A DNA stretch of 64,000 nt from Pseudonocardia endophytica (GTDB lineage: Bacteria; Actinomycetota; Actinomycetes; Mycobacteriales; Pseudonocardiaceae), in NCBI RefSeq assembly GCF_004339565.1, contig NZ_SMFZ01000001.1, positions 2,480,001 to 2,544,000 of the forward strand, given 5' to 3'. A model generated the notes under the pieces. The model made no database searches. It was given only the letters and a program-made list of their open reading frames with translations, and was not told the origin of the DNA. The position numbers and the translations under genes were made by a program. Positions 15,603 to 24,768 of the stretch are shown one piece after another. Numbering within the stretch: position 1 is the first letter of the stretch; every line of letters begins with the position of its first letter.

Positions 15603-18506
15603 TCAGCCTCCGGACGCCGACTGGAACTTGTTCACGGCCGAGTCCAGCGCGGACAGAGCCTCGCCCTGCTTGGCGAAGTCGCCGGACTGCTGGGCGGCCT
15701 TGAGCTCGTTCAGCGCGCTCCGGATCTCCGCCGCGGCCGCCTGCTGCGCCTGGCTCCCGCCCGCCGGGGTGGGCGTGGTCGGCGTCGTGGGCGTCGGTGT
15801 CGGCGTGCTGCCCTGGGTCGGGGCGGCACCACCGGCTGCTGCGCCCGCTCCCGAACCGAACACCTGATCCAGGGCGGTCGCGAGGCTCGGGTGGTATCCG
15901 ACGCGACCGCCGTAGCTGACCAGCACGCGAGCCAGCTGCGGGTACGACGAGTCCTGCCCCGCCCGTTCGATGTAGACCGGCTCGATGTAGAGCAGCCCAC
16001 CGGCGACCGGCAGCGTCAGCAGGTTGCCGTAGTCGATCGTGGTCTGGTTCTGCCGCAACAGGTTCAGCTCCTGGGACACCTGCGGTGACCCGAGGAACTG
16101 GGCCTGCACCTGTTGCGGACCGAGCGTCTGCGTGTCCGTCGGCAGCTGCAGGACCGTGAACTTGCCGTAGTTGTCCGGGTCGGAGTCCACGGACACGTAC
16201 GACGCGAGGAACTGCCGTCGCAGGCTCACCAGAGCGCTGGTCAGCTGGAACGACGCCTCACGCTGGCCCGGCAGCCCGGCCAGGATGTAGTACGGCGGCT
16301 GCGCGTCCTGCGCCGCACCGGTGTTGCCCTGGACGGTCGGGTCGGACGGCACGTCCCAGAACGACACCGTCGAGAAGAACTCGCCGGGGTCGTCCACGTG
16401 GTAGCGGGTCAGCAGCTCCCGCTGGACCTTGAACTGGTCCTCCGGGTAGCGCAGGTGCGCGTTGAGCTCCGGCGAGATCTCGGACTTCGGCCGGACCGAG
16501 CCCGGGAACGCCTTCTCCCACGTCTGCAGCACCGGGTCCTGCTCGTCGAACGCGTACAGCTTCACGCTGCCGTCGTAGGCGTCGACCGTCGCCTTGACCG
16601 AGTTGCGCAGGTAGCTGATGTTGTCGTTCGGCAGCTGGGAGCCCTGCGCGCCGAGACGGCTGTCCGATGTGGTCTCGCCGAGCGGGACCTGCTGCGCGTA
16701 CGGGTAGTTCTGCAGCGTCGTGTAGCCGTCGACGATCCACTGGATGCGCCCGTCGACGACGGCGGGGTACGGGTCGTTGTCGGCGGTCAGCCACGGGGCG
16801 ACCTGCTGCAGGCGGTCCCGCGGGTCGCGCACGTAGAGGATCTTCGAGTTCTCGTTGATCGAGCTGTTGAACAGGATGTTCCGCTCGCCGTACTCGATCG
16901 CGAACACGAGCCGGTTGAAGATGTTGCCGATCGAGACGCCACCGGCACCGTCGTAGGTCCACTGCTGGGTGTCCGAGTCGTACTCGCGCGGGGCGTCACC
17001 GGGCCCGGCGCCGACGATCGAGTACTCGTTGTTCAGCAGCTCGCCGTAGTAGATCCGGGGCTGCTGGACCGGGATGGTCCCCTGGCCGGACGTGTCGCTG
17101 ACCGAGAACCGCGGCAGGCCGCCCTGGCCACCGGTGTCCTCCAGCGCCGCGTTCACCTGGTTCGCGGGTGCCGAGACGAAGCCGTTGCCGTGCGTGTAGA
17201 CGAGGTGCTTGTTGATCCAGTCCGTCTGGTTCCCGACGAGCGCGCTCTGGTCGAGCTCCCGGGCCGCGACGACGTAGTCCTGGGTCTGGCCGCCGACCGT
17301 GTACCGGTCGATGTCCAGGCCCTGGGCGAAGCCGTAGAAGTTCCGGCGCTGCTGGAGCTGCGTGAACGTCTTGTTCAGCTTGCCAGGGTCGAGCAGCCGG
17401 ATGTTCGGGATCGTCGTGGTGTCCGCACGCACCTGGGCCGGCGTCGCCGTCGACGTTCCGCTGTAGGGCTTGATGTCGACGTTGTCCGGGGTCAGCCCGA
17501 ACGCCTGCCGGGTGGCGTCGATGTTGCGCTGGATCGACGGGGCCTCGCGCTCGTTCGCGTTCGGCGCGACGACGAACTGCTGCAGCACGGCGGGCCACGC
17601 CGCCCCCAGCAGGATGGACGAGATCACCAGCATGACCAGCGCGATCGCGGGCAGCTGCAGGTTGCGCCGGAACGCCGCGACGAAGAACGCGATCGCGCAG
17701 ATCACCGAGATGATCAGCAGGATGAGCTTCGCCGGCATGACGGCGTTCAGGTCGGTGTAGGTGGCGCCGAAGAACGTCGCCCGGTTCCGGGTGGAGAACA
17801 GCAGGTCGTACCGGTCGAAGTAGTAGGCGACGGCCTTGAACAGCACGAACACGCCCGCCAGCACGGCCAGCTGCGCCCGTGCGGCGGACGACACCTGACC
17901 GGAGCGGCCGGTCAGCCGGATGCCGCCCATCAGGTAGTGCGCGATCAGCGCGACCACGAAGCTGATCGCCGTGGCGGCGAACAGCCAGTTCAGCACGAGG
18001 CGGAAGAACGGCAGCGAGAACGCGTAGAACGAGACGTCGTTGCCGAACTCCGGATCCGTCTGACCGAACGGCGTGGCGTGCAGGAACATCTGCACGGTCT
18101 GCCAGTCGCCCTGGGCGAACACGCCGCACAGCAGACCGACCACCACCGGGATCCCGATCCCGAACAGCCGCGGGCGCTGCAGGATCACGGTGCGCCAGCG
18201 GGCGACCGGGTCCTCGGGGCCGCTCACCGGGACGAACACCGGCCGGAACCGGTAGGCGATCCACAGCGCGAGCGCGGTCAGGCCGCCCAGCACCATGCCG
18301 ACGACGAGGAACTGGACGATCCGGGTGAACAGGATCGTGGTCAGGACGTTGCGGAAGCCGACCTCGCCGAACCACAACCAGTTCACGTAGAAGCTGGTCA
18401 GCCGTGAGCCCACGATCAGTAGGACGACCACCACCCCGGCGGTGATCAACAGCAACCGGGTACGGCGGGACAGCGACGGCGCTCCCACCGGGGGCCGCAT
18501 GGACAC
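15603..18506 (-). CDS. UPF0182 family large membrane protein
   Basis: The product is about 967 residues with seven N-terminal membrane helices (first TRLLLITAGVVVVLLIVGSRL), then a long extracytoplasmic domain with conserved NRLVFAIEYGERNILFNSSI and RDPRDRLQQVAPWLTADNDPYPAVVDGRIQWIVDGYTT segments (given in parts), and a Pro/Thr/Ala-rich C-terminus. It matches the COG1615/UPF0182 family (Rv3193c in M. tuberculosis), whose function is unknown to me. GTG 18506 is preceded by GGAG; ATG 18500 and GTG 18512 are alternatives. Confidence 0.93.
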   Translation of the reverse strand: MSMRPPVGAPSLSRRTRLLLITAGVVVVLLIVGSRLTSFYVNWLWFGEVGFRNVLTTILFTRIVQFLVVGMVLGGLTALALWIAYRFRPVFVPVSGPEDPVARWRTVILQRPRLFGIGIPVVVGLLCGVFAQGDWQTVQMFLHATPFGQTDPEFGNDVSFYAFSLPFFRLVLNWLFAATAISFVVALIAHYLMGGIRLTGRSGQVSSAARAQLAVLAGVFVLFKAVAYYFDRYDLLFSTRNRATFFGATYTDLNAVMPAKLILLIISVICAIAFFVAAFRRNLQLPAIALVMLVISSILLGAAWPAVLQQFVVAPNANEREAPSIQRNIDATRQAFGLTPDNVDIKPYSGTSTATPAQVRADTTTIPNIRLLDPGKLNKTFTQLQQRRNFYGFAQGLDIDRYTVGGQTQDYVVAARELDQSALVGNQTDWINKHLVYTHGNGFVSAPANQVNAALEDTGGQGGLPRFSVSDTSGQGTIPVQQPRIYYGELLNNEYSIVGAGPGDAPREYDSDTQQWTYDGAGGVSIGNIFNRLVFAIEYGERNILFNSSINENSKILYVRDPRDRLQQVAPWLTADNDPYPAVVDGRIQWIVDGYTTLQNYPYAQQVPLGETTSDSRLGAQGSQLPNDNISYLRNSVKATVDAYDGSVKLYAFDEQDPVLQTWEKAFPGSVRPKSEISPELNAHLRYPEDQFKVQRELLTRYHVDDPGEFFSTVSFWDVPSDPTVQGNTGAAQDAQPPYYILAGLPGQREASFQLTSALVSLRRQFLASYVSVDSDPDNYGKFTVLQLPTDTQTLGPQQVQAQFLGSPQVSQELNLLRQNQTTIDYGNLLTLPVAGGLLYIEPVYIERAGQDSSYPQLARVLVSYGGRVGYHPSLATALDQVFGSGAGAAAGGAAPTQGSTPTPTPTTPTTPTPAGGSQAQQAAAAEIRSALNELKAAQQSGDFAKQGEALSALDSAVNKFQSASGG

Positions 18507-18674
18507 GGGCACGCTCCATGGTTCGGGGTCTTCGAGAGCGGGTGCCGGGCCGACGGGGAGCGACGGCGCGATGTCCCACCTGTTGCAGACAACTCTACGG
18601 AGAGCGCGTGAGTTCCCTGTTGATTCCCCCTGACTTCGACGGATCCCCGGCCGCGCCGTCCCGCCGGGCGGCCG

Positions 18675-18680
18675 TAGGGT
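18675..18680 (+). promoter_or_regulatory. -10 element of the PDZ/Lon-like gene
   Basis: TAGGGT ends 6 bases before GTG 18687. Confidence 0.45.
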
Positions 18681-18686
18681 GCGCCC

Positions 18687-19715
18687 GTGGGCGTTCGATC
18701 ATCTCCGTGGGTGACGTCGCTCCTGCTCCTGTTCGCGGTCGTGGTCGTGGCGCTCGTCGTGCCGGTTCCGGTCGTCGCGCTCGGGCCGGGACCGACGTTC
18801 GACACCCTCGGCGACGCGGGCGGTCGCCCGGTCGTCACGGCGGGCGGCCTGCGCACCTACCCGACGACCGGACACCTGAACATGACGACGGTCGGGGTCA
18901 CCGACGGCATCACGGCCGTCCAGGCGCTCGGGTTCTGGGCCTCCGGTGACCACCAGCTCGCCCCGCGGTTCACGCTGTACCCGCCGGAGCTCTCCGGCGA
19001 CCAGGTGACGCAGGAGAACCAGCAGGAGTTCGACTCGTCGGTGGCGAACGCCGAGGCCGCCGCGCTGACCTACCTGCGGCTGCCGACGAAGGTGACGGTC
19101 GGAGCGCTGACCCCCGGATCGCCGTCCGCTGGCGTGCTCACGGCCGGGGACCAGCTGGCCGCCGTCGGAGGGCGGCCGGTGAGCTCCGTCCCGATGCTGT
19201 TGGACGCGCTGCGCACGGCCGCACCCGGCAAGCCGGTCACGCTGCGGGTGGTGCGCGGTGACGACCCTCCGCGCGACGTGACGGTCACGGCCGCGCCCTA
19301 CCCGGGCGACCCGTCACGGGCGTTCCTCGGCATCACGCCCGCGACCACGCCGCTCGACGGCGACCGGATCTCGATCGCGCTCGCCGACGTGGGCGGCCCG
19401 TCCGCGGGGCTGATGTTCACGCTCGCACTGGTCGACAAGCTGACCCCGGGCCCGCTCACCGGCGGCCGGTTCGTCGCCGGCACCGGGACGATCACCGCCG
19501 ACGGGGCGGTCGGCCCGATCAGCGGCATCCGCTTCAAGATGCTCAAGGCGTCCGAGGTGGGAGCGACGACGTTCCTGGTGCCGGCGGACAACTGCGCCGA
19601 GGCCGCGTCGGACGCGCCGGACGGCCTGCAGCTCGTCCGCGTCGGATCGCTCGGCGACGCGATCACGGCGCTGGACATGCTCCGCGGCGGGGGCACGCCA
19701 CCCGGCTGCTCCTGA
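18687..19715 (+). CDS. Membrane-anchored PDZ/Lon-type serine protease (YlbL-like)
   Basis: The 342-residue protein has an N-terminal membrane anchor (VTSLLLLFAVVVVALVVPVPVVAL), a PDZ domain (about 130-205, with LTPGSPSAGVLTAGDQLAAVGG) and a C-terminal Lon proteolytic domain with the catalytic serine in GGPSAGLMF and lysine in FKMLKA. The active site would face outside. Divergent from the UPF0182 gene, the arrangement known in mycobacteria (Rv3194c). Substrates are unknown. Confidence 0.92.
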   Translation: MGVRSSPWVTSLLLLFAVVVVALVVPVPVVALGPGPTFDTLGDAGGRPVVTAGGLRTYPTTGHLNMTTVGVTDGITAVQALGFWASGDHQLAPRFTLYPPELSGDQVTQENQQEFDSSVANAEAAALTYLRLPTKVTVGALTPGSPSAGVLTAGDQLAAVGGRPVSSVPMLLDALRTAAPGKPVTLRVVRGDDPPRDVTVTAAPYPGDPSRAFLGITPATTPLDGDRISIALADVGGPSAGLMFTLALVDKLTPGPLTGGRFVAGTGTITADGAVGPISGIRFKMLKASEVGATTFLVPADNCAEAASDAPDGLQLVRVGSLGDAITALDMLRGGGTPPGCS

Positions 19716-19807
19716 GTTCCCTCCGACCGGGAAGTTCCCGGATCACCTCTCGGCGAACACGGGCCGACCAGCGGCGGAGCGACCGGCGACCGGACGTCGC
19801 ACCCGCG

Positions 19808-19813
19808 TACGGT
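19808..19813 (+). promoter_or_regulatory. -10 element of the DUF2342 gene
   Basis: TACGGT ends 7 bases before ATG 19821. Confidence 0.4.
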
Positions 19814-19820
19814 GGAGGCC

Positions 19821-21311
19821 ATGAGCGACATCCCGTTCGGCTTCGGACCGTCCGACCGCGACCGCGACGACCGCAGCCGCGAGTCGGGGTCCGAGGGCGC
19901 CGAGGGATCCGGGAGCTCGGGCAAGGACCCGTCGGAGGAGGGCCCGAAGGATCCCTTCGGCTTCGGCACGCTGCCCCCCGGCGCGAACGACCCGTCCGGT
20001 GGCCAGGGCGGCATGCCCGGGTTCCCGGGGATGCCGGGCATGCCAGGGATGCCGGGTGGAGCGGGCGGCTTCGACATGAGCCAGCTCGGCCAGATGCTCA
20101 GCCAGCTCGGCCAGATGCTCAGCCAGGCCGGCACGACGTCCGGTGACGGCGGCCCGGTCAACTACGACCTGGCCCAGCAGATGGCCGTCCAGCAGCTGTC
20201 GCAGACGACGTCGTCGCTGACCGACGCCCAGCGCACGGCCGTGCGGGACGCGTTCGGACTGGCCGAGCTGTGGCTGGACCCGGTGACCGAGTTCCCGGCC
20301 GGCGCGCACGACGTGGTGGCCTGGACGGCGTCGGACTGGGTCAAGGCGGGCATGCCGACCTGGAAGCGGCTCTGCGACCCGGTCGCCCGCCGGTTGTCCT
20401 CGGCCTGGGTGGACGGACTGCCGGAAGAGGTGCGCTCCGCGGCCGGCCCGATGCTGTCGATGGTCGGCCAGATGGGCGGCATGGCGTTCGGAAGCCAGCT
20501 CGGGCAGGGCCTGGCCCAGCTCGCGGCCGAGGTGCTGACGTCGACCGATCTGGGCATCCCGGTCGGCCCGGACCGTACGGCGGCGCTCCTGCCGGAGGCG
20601 ATCGCCACGTTCACCGAGGGTCTGGACCGGCCGTCCAGCGAGGTGATGCTCTACCTGGCCGCGCGCGAGGCCGCCCACCAGCGGCTGTTCGCGCACGTCG
20701 GGTGGTTGCGGGAGCGTCTGCTCGGCACGGTCGAGGAGTACGCGCGCGGCATCACCGTCGACACGTCGCGGATCGAGGACCTGGCGCGCAACATCGACCC
20801 GTCGAACCCGGCGTCGATCCAGGACGCGATGTCCTCGGGCATGTTCGAGCCGGAGGACACGCCGGAGCAGCAGGCGGCGCTGGCCCGGCTGGAGACGCTG
20901 CTCGCCCTGATCGAGGGCTGGGTGGACACGGTCGTCGCCGAGGCCGTCGGTGAGCGCCTGCCCGGTGCGGGCGCGCTGCAGGAGACGATGCGCCGCCGTC
21001 GTGCCTCTGGCGGGCCCGCGGAGCAGGCGTTCGCGACCGTCGTCGGGCTCGAACTGCGTCCGCGACGGCTGCGCGCGGCCGCCGAGCTGTGGGAGCGACT
21101 CGGGTCCGAGCTCGGCAGCGCCGGCCGCGACGGCGTGTGGGGCCACCCGGACCTGATCCCGTCCGCGGACGACCTGGACGACCCGGAGTCGTTCGTGCGC
21201 CGCACCGCGGGCTCCGGAGACGCCGACGACCCGATCGCCGAGCTCGAGCGTCAGATGAAGGCCGACGAGCAGAAGGCCGACGAGGAGAAGAAGGACGACG
21301 ACGAGTCCTGA
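19821..21311 (+). CDS. DUF2342 zincin-like protein (putative metalloprotease)
   Basis: The product of 496 residues starts with a charged, disordered region and a Met/Gly/Pro repeat (PGMPGMPGMPGG) followed by two copies of the 7-residue unit SQLGQML. From residue 110 it matches the actinobacterial DUF2342 family, with YLAAREAAHQRLFAHVGWLRERL as the best-conserved helix, where the zinc ligands are expected. The C-terminus is a Lys/Asp/Glu-rich tail. Annotated in relatives as zinc-dependent metalloprotease or F420-associated protein; the reaction is not established. Homologous position to Rv3195. Confidence 0.85.
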   Translation: MSDIPFGFGPSDRDRDDRSRESGSEGAEGSGSSGKDPSEEGPKDPFGFGTLPPGANDPSGGQGGMPGFPGMPGMPGMPGGAGGFDMSQLGQMLSQLGQMLSQAGTTSGDGGPVNYDLAQQMAVQQLSQTTSSLTDAQRTAVRDAFGLAELWLDPVTEFPAGAHDVVAWTASDWVKAGMPTWKRLCDPVARRLSSAWVDGLPEEVRSAAGPMLSMVGQMGGMAFGSQLGQGLAQLAAEVLTSTDLGIPVGPDRTAALLPEAIATFTEGLDRPSSEVMLYLAAREAAHQRLFAHVGWLRERLLGTVEEYARGITVDTSRIEDLARNIDPSNPASIQDAMSSGMFEPEDTPEQQAALARLETLLALIEGWVDTVVAEAVGERLPGAGALQETMRRRRASGGPAEQAFATVVGLELRPRRLRAAAELWERLGSELGSAGRDGVWGHPDLIPSADDLDDPESFVRRTAGSGDADDPIAELERQMKADEQKADEEKKDDDES

Positions 21312-21320
21312 CCGGCGCGG

Positions 21321-21926
21321 TCAGCCCGCCGTGACGGCGTCCTCCACCGGCTCGTCGGCGTCCGCGTCCTCGTCGGCACCGCCGGTGTCCTCGCCGTCGA
21401 CGCCGGTGAGGCCCAGCGCGGCCGCGGCGTTGAGCCCCTCCAGGTAGCCGATCGCCCGCTCGGTGCGCGGATAGCGGTGCACCCACGACCAGAAGCGGGC
21501 GTCGTGACCGGCCTCGAGCAGGTGCGCCAGCTCGTGGACCAGCACGTAGTCGACCACCCACCCGGGAGCGTCGCGCAGCCGCTCGCTCAGGCGGATCGTG
21601 CCGTCGACCGGCGTGCAGGACGCCCACCGTGTGCGCATCGGCGGCACCCAGCGGATCGAGACCGGACGGGCGCGCCCCTCCAGGTAGCGGGTGGAGAGCT
21701 CCCGGCCGCGGCGCAGCAGCGCCTCGTCACCGCGGCGGCCCGGTGAACGCCTGCGCGACTCGCTGCGCTCCAGGCGCCGGACCATCTCGGCCACCCAGTC
21801 GTGCTCCTCGGCCTCGCTCATCCACCCCGGGATGAACACGACGACGGTGTCCCCCTCGCGCCGGGCACTGACCATGCGACGCCTCCGGGCGCTGCGGCGG
21901 ACCTCGACGACCGGAGTGGAGCCCAT
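21321..21926 (-). CDS. YgjP-like zinc metallopeptidase (DUF45)
   Basis: The 201-residue protein has the YgjP/WLM-type motif HELAH followed by a third ligand in EAGHDARFW, after the conserved RWASCTPVDGTIRLS segment. The Lys/Arg-rich start (EVRRSARRRRMVSARREG) is typical. The C-terminal tail is acidic (GADEDADADEPVEDA). ATG 21926 follows TACCCT by 6 bases. It is convergent with the DUF2342 gene and divergent from the E1-like gene. Function of the family is unclear. Confidence 0.88.
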   Translation of the reverse strand: MGSTPVVEVRRSARRRRMVSARREGDTVVVFIPGWMSEAEEHDWVAEMVRRLERSESRRRSPGRRGDEALLRRGRELSTRYLEGRARPVSIRWVPPMRTRWASCTPVDGTIRLSERLRDAPGWVVDYVLVHELAHLLEAGHDARFWSWVHRYPRTERAIGYLEGLNAAAALGLTGVDGEDTGGADEDADADEPVEDAVTAG

Positions 21927-21932
21927 GCGTCC

Positions 21933-21938
21933 AGGGTA
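21933..21938 (-). promoter_or_regulatory. -10 element of the YgjP-like gene
   Basis: TACCCT ends 6 bases before ATG 21926. Confidence 0.45.
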
Positions 21939-22039
21939 GGCACCCCCGCCACGCACGGCGACGCCCGAGCAGTGCACGGGTGCGAACGGCCCACCCGGAG
22001 CGGCGGCCGTGGGACGGGCGGTCCGGGCACGATCGACGG

Positions 22040-23074
22040 GTGTCACCGCGATCCGCCCGCGTCCTCCCGGACCGGCTCGTGCTCGCCGCCCACCATGCCG
22101 TGCACGTCCGCGGGCCGGACGCACGCCAGATCGGGCTCGACCCGGCGTCCGGAATGGTGCTGGAGGACCTCTCCCCCGCCATCGCCGCGATGCTCGACGA
22201 GCTCGGACCGGCCGCCGTCGGGTCCTCGGAGCTGCTGGAGCGGGCCGGTGCGCGGGGCGCCGAACCGGCCGACGCGGCCGCCGTCCTGTCCGGGCTGCTG
22301 GACGGCGGTCTGGTGTGCGACGCGAGCGGTGCCGGACGGGTGGAGCGGCGTCGGGCGGGGTCGGTCGTCGTCGTGCGCGGGGACGGCCCACTGGCGCTCG
22401 GCACGGCGGCCGGGCTGGCGGCGGCCGGGGTGGGCGCGGTGCACGTGAAGACGGCGGGGCGCATCGACCGGTCCGATCTCGCCGTCGCCGGGCTCGTCGC
22501 CGACGACGTGGGCCGGGACCGTTCGGCCGTCGCCTCGGCGCTGCTGCACCGGGTCTCCCCGAGCGTGCGGACCGGGTCGCCCGGGCGGAACGCGCCGGAC
22601 CTCGTGGTGCTCGCCGACGCGCAGGCCCGCCACCCCGACGAGGGCGCGGCGCTGGTCGGGAGCGCCGTCGAGCACCTTGCCGTGCACCTGCGCGACGGGC
22701 GGGGTGTCGTCGGGCCGCTCGTGCTGCCCGGCCGCTCGGCGTGCCTGGGCTGCCTCGACCTCGTCCGGACCGGACTGGATCCGGGGTGGCCCGGTGTGGT
22801 GGCCGGCCTGCTCGGGCGGACCGGAACGGCCGAGCAGGCCGTCATCGGCGCGACGGTCGCGCTCGCCGTGGCACAGGCTCTGCTGGCCCTGGACGGCCCG
22901 GTGACCGGTGGTCCGCCCCCGCCGACGCTGGGAGCCACCGTCGAACTCGATCCGGCACGGGCCAGCGTGACCACCCGGCGCTGGGACCCGCACCCCGGAT
23001 GTCCCTGCGGCGCGCCGCCTCCGGGCGACGCACCGTGCGGAGCCACGGCCGGTCGGGGGACAATTCCGGGGTGA
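22040..23074 (+). CDS. ThiF/TOMM cyclodehydratase E1-like protein (orphan)
   Basis: The 344-residue protein resembles the E1-like (C) component of thiazole/oxazole-modified microcin cyclodehydratases: an N-terminal winged-helix-like part (about 20-100), a nucleotide-binding-like centre, and cysteine pairs CLGC (in SACLGCLDLVRTGLDPGWP) and CPC (in HPGCPCGAPP) that would bind structural zinc. No precursor peptide or YcaO partner is nearby. Start GTG 22040 follows a weak CACGAT by 6 bases. It overlaps the ABC1 kinase by 4 bases (GTGA), matching the Rv3196-Rv3197 arrangement. Its substrate is unknown. Confidence 0.75.
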   Translation: MSPRSARVLPDRLVLAAHHAVHVRGPDARQIGLDPASGMVLEDLSPAIAAMLDELGPAAVGSSELLERAGARGAEPADAAAVLSGLLDGGLVCDASGAGRVERRRAGSVVVVRGDGPLALGTAAGLAAAGVGAVHVKTAGRIDRSDLAVAGLVADDVGRDRSAVASALLHRVSPSVRTGSPGRNAPDLVVLADAQARHPDEGAALVGSAVEHLAVHLRDGRGVVGPLVLPGRSACLGCLDLVRTGLDPGWPGVVAGLLGRTGTAEQAVIGATVALAVAQALLALDGPVTGGPPPPTLGATVELDPARASVTTRRWDPHPGCPCGAPPPGDAPCGATAGRGTIPG

Positions 23075-24399
23075 GCGACATACCCCGCCGGACCGCCTCG
23101 CGTACCGCCAAGCTCGCCGGCCTGCCCCTGGGCGTCGCCGGACGTGCCGCCGCGGGCTGGGGGCGTCGCCTCACCGGCGGCGACCGCGACGAGATCTCGA
23201 CGCAGCTCGCGGCGAAGAGCGCCGAGCAGCTGTTCGCCGTGCTCGGCGAGCTCAAGGGCGGCGCGATGAAGTTCGGCCAGGCGCTGTCGGTGTTCGAGGC
23301 CGCGATCCCGGACGAGTACGCGGAGCCCTACCGCGAGGCGCTGACGAAGCTGCAGACGGCGGCACCGCCGATGCCCGCCGACGACGTGCACTACATGCTG
23401 TCCGAACAGTTCGGCCGCAGCTGGCGCACGCGCTTCCGCGAGTTCGACGACACCCCGGCCGCGTCGGCCAGCATCGGACAGGTGCACCGGGCGGTGTGGC
23501 GCGACGGGCGCGAGGTCGCGGTCAAGGTGCAGTACCCGGGCGCCGAGGAGGCGCTGCGCTCGGACCTGCGCCAGCTCGGACGGATGAGCAGGCTGCTGCA
23601 GCCGCTCGCCCCCGGCCTGGAGCTCAAGCCGCTGATCACCGAGCTGCGCGAGCGGATGGAGGAGGAGCTCGACTACCGCGACGAGGCCGCCTACCAGCGC
23701 GAGTTCGCCGCCATCTACGACGGCGACCCGAACGTGAAGGTCCCGGCCGTCGTCGCGTCCGCGCCGAAGGCGATGGTCAGCGAGTGGGTCACCGGGCGGA
23801 AGCTGGCGTCCGTGATCCGGGAGGGCACGCGCGCCGAGCGCGACCACGCGGGGGCGCACCTGGCCCGCTTCCACTACTCCGCCCCCGCCCGCGCGCACCT
23901 GCTGCACTCCGACCCGCACCCCGGCAACTTCCAGATCCTCGACGACGGCCGCCTGCTCGTCCTCGACTTCGGAGCGGTCGCGCGGCTGCCGGAGGGCATG
24001 CCGTCGACGCTCGTCACGATGACGAAGTACGCCCTGCAGGGACGGCCGGCCGAGCTCATGCAGGTGATGCGCGACGCAGGGTTCGTGCTGCCCGGCACAC
24101 AGCTCGATCCGGACGAGGCGATGGCCTACCTGGCGCCGTTCACCGAGCCCCTGCACACGACCGAGTTCCACTTCAGCCGCCGGTGGATCCAGCGCCAGGC
24201 CGAGCGCGTCGGAGACCTGCGCAACCCGGAGGCCGCGACCGGCCGGAACCTGAACCTGCCGCCGCAGTACCTGCTGGTGCATCGGGTGTCGATGGGCACG
24301 CTCGGCATCCTCTGCCAGCTCGACGCGACGGTGCCGCTGCGCGAGATCGTCGCCGAGTGGCAACCGGAGCTGTTCGAGTCCGACGGCCGCACCGGCTGA
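23071..24399 (+). CDS. ABC1/UbiB-family atypical kinase
   Basis: The 442-residue protein has the ABC1 signatures KFGQALSVFEAAIPDEYAEPY (the KxGQ loop), SIGQVHRAVW (the A-rich loop position), VAVKVQYPG (lysine), HSDPHPGNFQI and LVLDFGAV (metal-binding DFG). UbiB-type kinases act on isoprenoid quinone pathways or as ATPases; in mycobacteria the homologue Rv3197 has been linked to macrolide tolerance and sits beside whiB7, as here. Coupled to the E1-like gene through the GTGA overlap. Confidence 0.93.
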   Translation: MSDIPRRTASRTAKLAGLPLGVAGRAAAGWGRRLTGGDRDEISTQLAAKSAEQLFAVLGELKGGAMKFGQALSVFEAAIPDEYAEPYREALTKLQTAAPPMPADDVHYMLSEQFGRSWRTRFREFDDTPAASASIGQVHRAVWRDGREVAVKVQYPGAEEALRSDLRQLGRMSRLLQPLAPGLELKPLITELRERMEEELDYRDEAAYQREFAAIYDGDPNVKVPAVVASAPKAMVSEWVTGRKLASVIREGTRAERDHAGAHLARFHYSAPARAHLLHSDPHPGNFQILDDGRLLVLDFGAVARLPEGMPSTLVTMTKYALQGRPAELMQVMRDAGFVLPGTQLDPDEAMAYLAPFTEPLHTTEFHFSRRWIQRQAERVGDLRNPEAATGRNLNLPPQYLLVHRVSMGTLGILCQLDATVPLREIVAEWQPELFESDGRTG

Positions 24400-24436
24400 C
24401 CGGGAGCGACCGGCCCACGGCGGCCCCGGACACGAC

Positions 24437-24471
24437 GGTGCCCCCGTCGCGGCGTGCGCGACGGGGGCACC
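24437..24471. terminator. Bidirectional terminator between the ABC1 gene and the whiB7 operon
   Basis: GGTGCCCCCGTCGC pairs perfectly (14 bp) with GCGACGGGGGCACC around GGCGTGC, between two converging genes. Confidence 0.75.
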
Positions 24472-24487
24472 TCCTGCGGCGGAACGC

Positions 24488-24727
24488 TCAGGTCACCGCC
24501 GTGCGGGCCCGGTCGGCCCGGCGCGCGGCCCATGCCGCCAGCCGGGACCAGGAACGGCCCGCGGTCAGCCGGCGGGCCCGGCGGTACTCCGCCGCGGCCC
24601 GCTCGGCCTCGGTCTGTCGTGACCGTGCGAGGGCTTCGTGGATCAACATGCCCGGGTCTCCCTCTCCTCGGGTGCGGATCGTCATGTCGCGGTCGAGTAC
24701 GGAGATCGGCTTCGGGAAGTCGGACAT
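24488..24727 (-). CDS. Small basic protein downstream of whiB7
   Basis: A 79-residue protein: MSDFPKPISVLDRDMTIRT, then LIHEALARSRQTEAERAAAEYRRARRL and a C-terminal Trp/Ala/Arg-rich helix. I do not recognise the family. It starts 41 bases after whiB7 on the same strand, with GAGAAGAGAAACG just upstream of the ATG, so it is probably cotranscribed and induced by ribosome-targeting antibiotics. The Arg-rich amphipathic helices could bind RNA, but that is only a guess. Confidence 0.65.
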   Translation of the reverse strand: MSDFPKPISVLDRDMTIRTRGEGDPGMLIHEALARSRQTEAERAAAEYRRARRLTAGRSWSRLAAWAARRADRARTAVT

Positions 24728-24768
24728 CGTCGTTTCTCTTCTCTCGTCGTTCGGTTCGGTCGGGAAGG

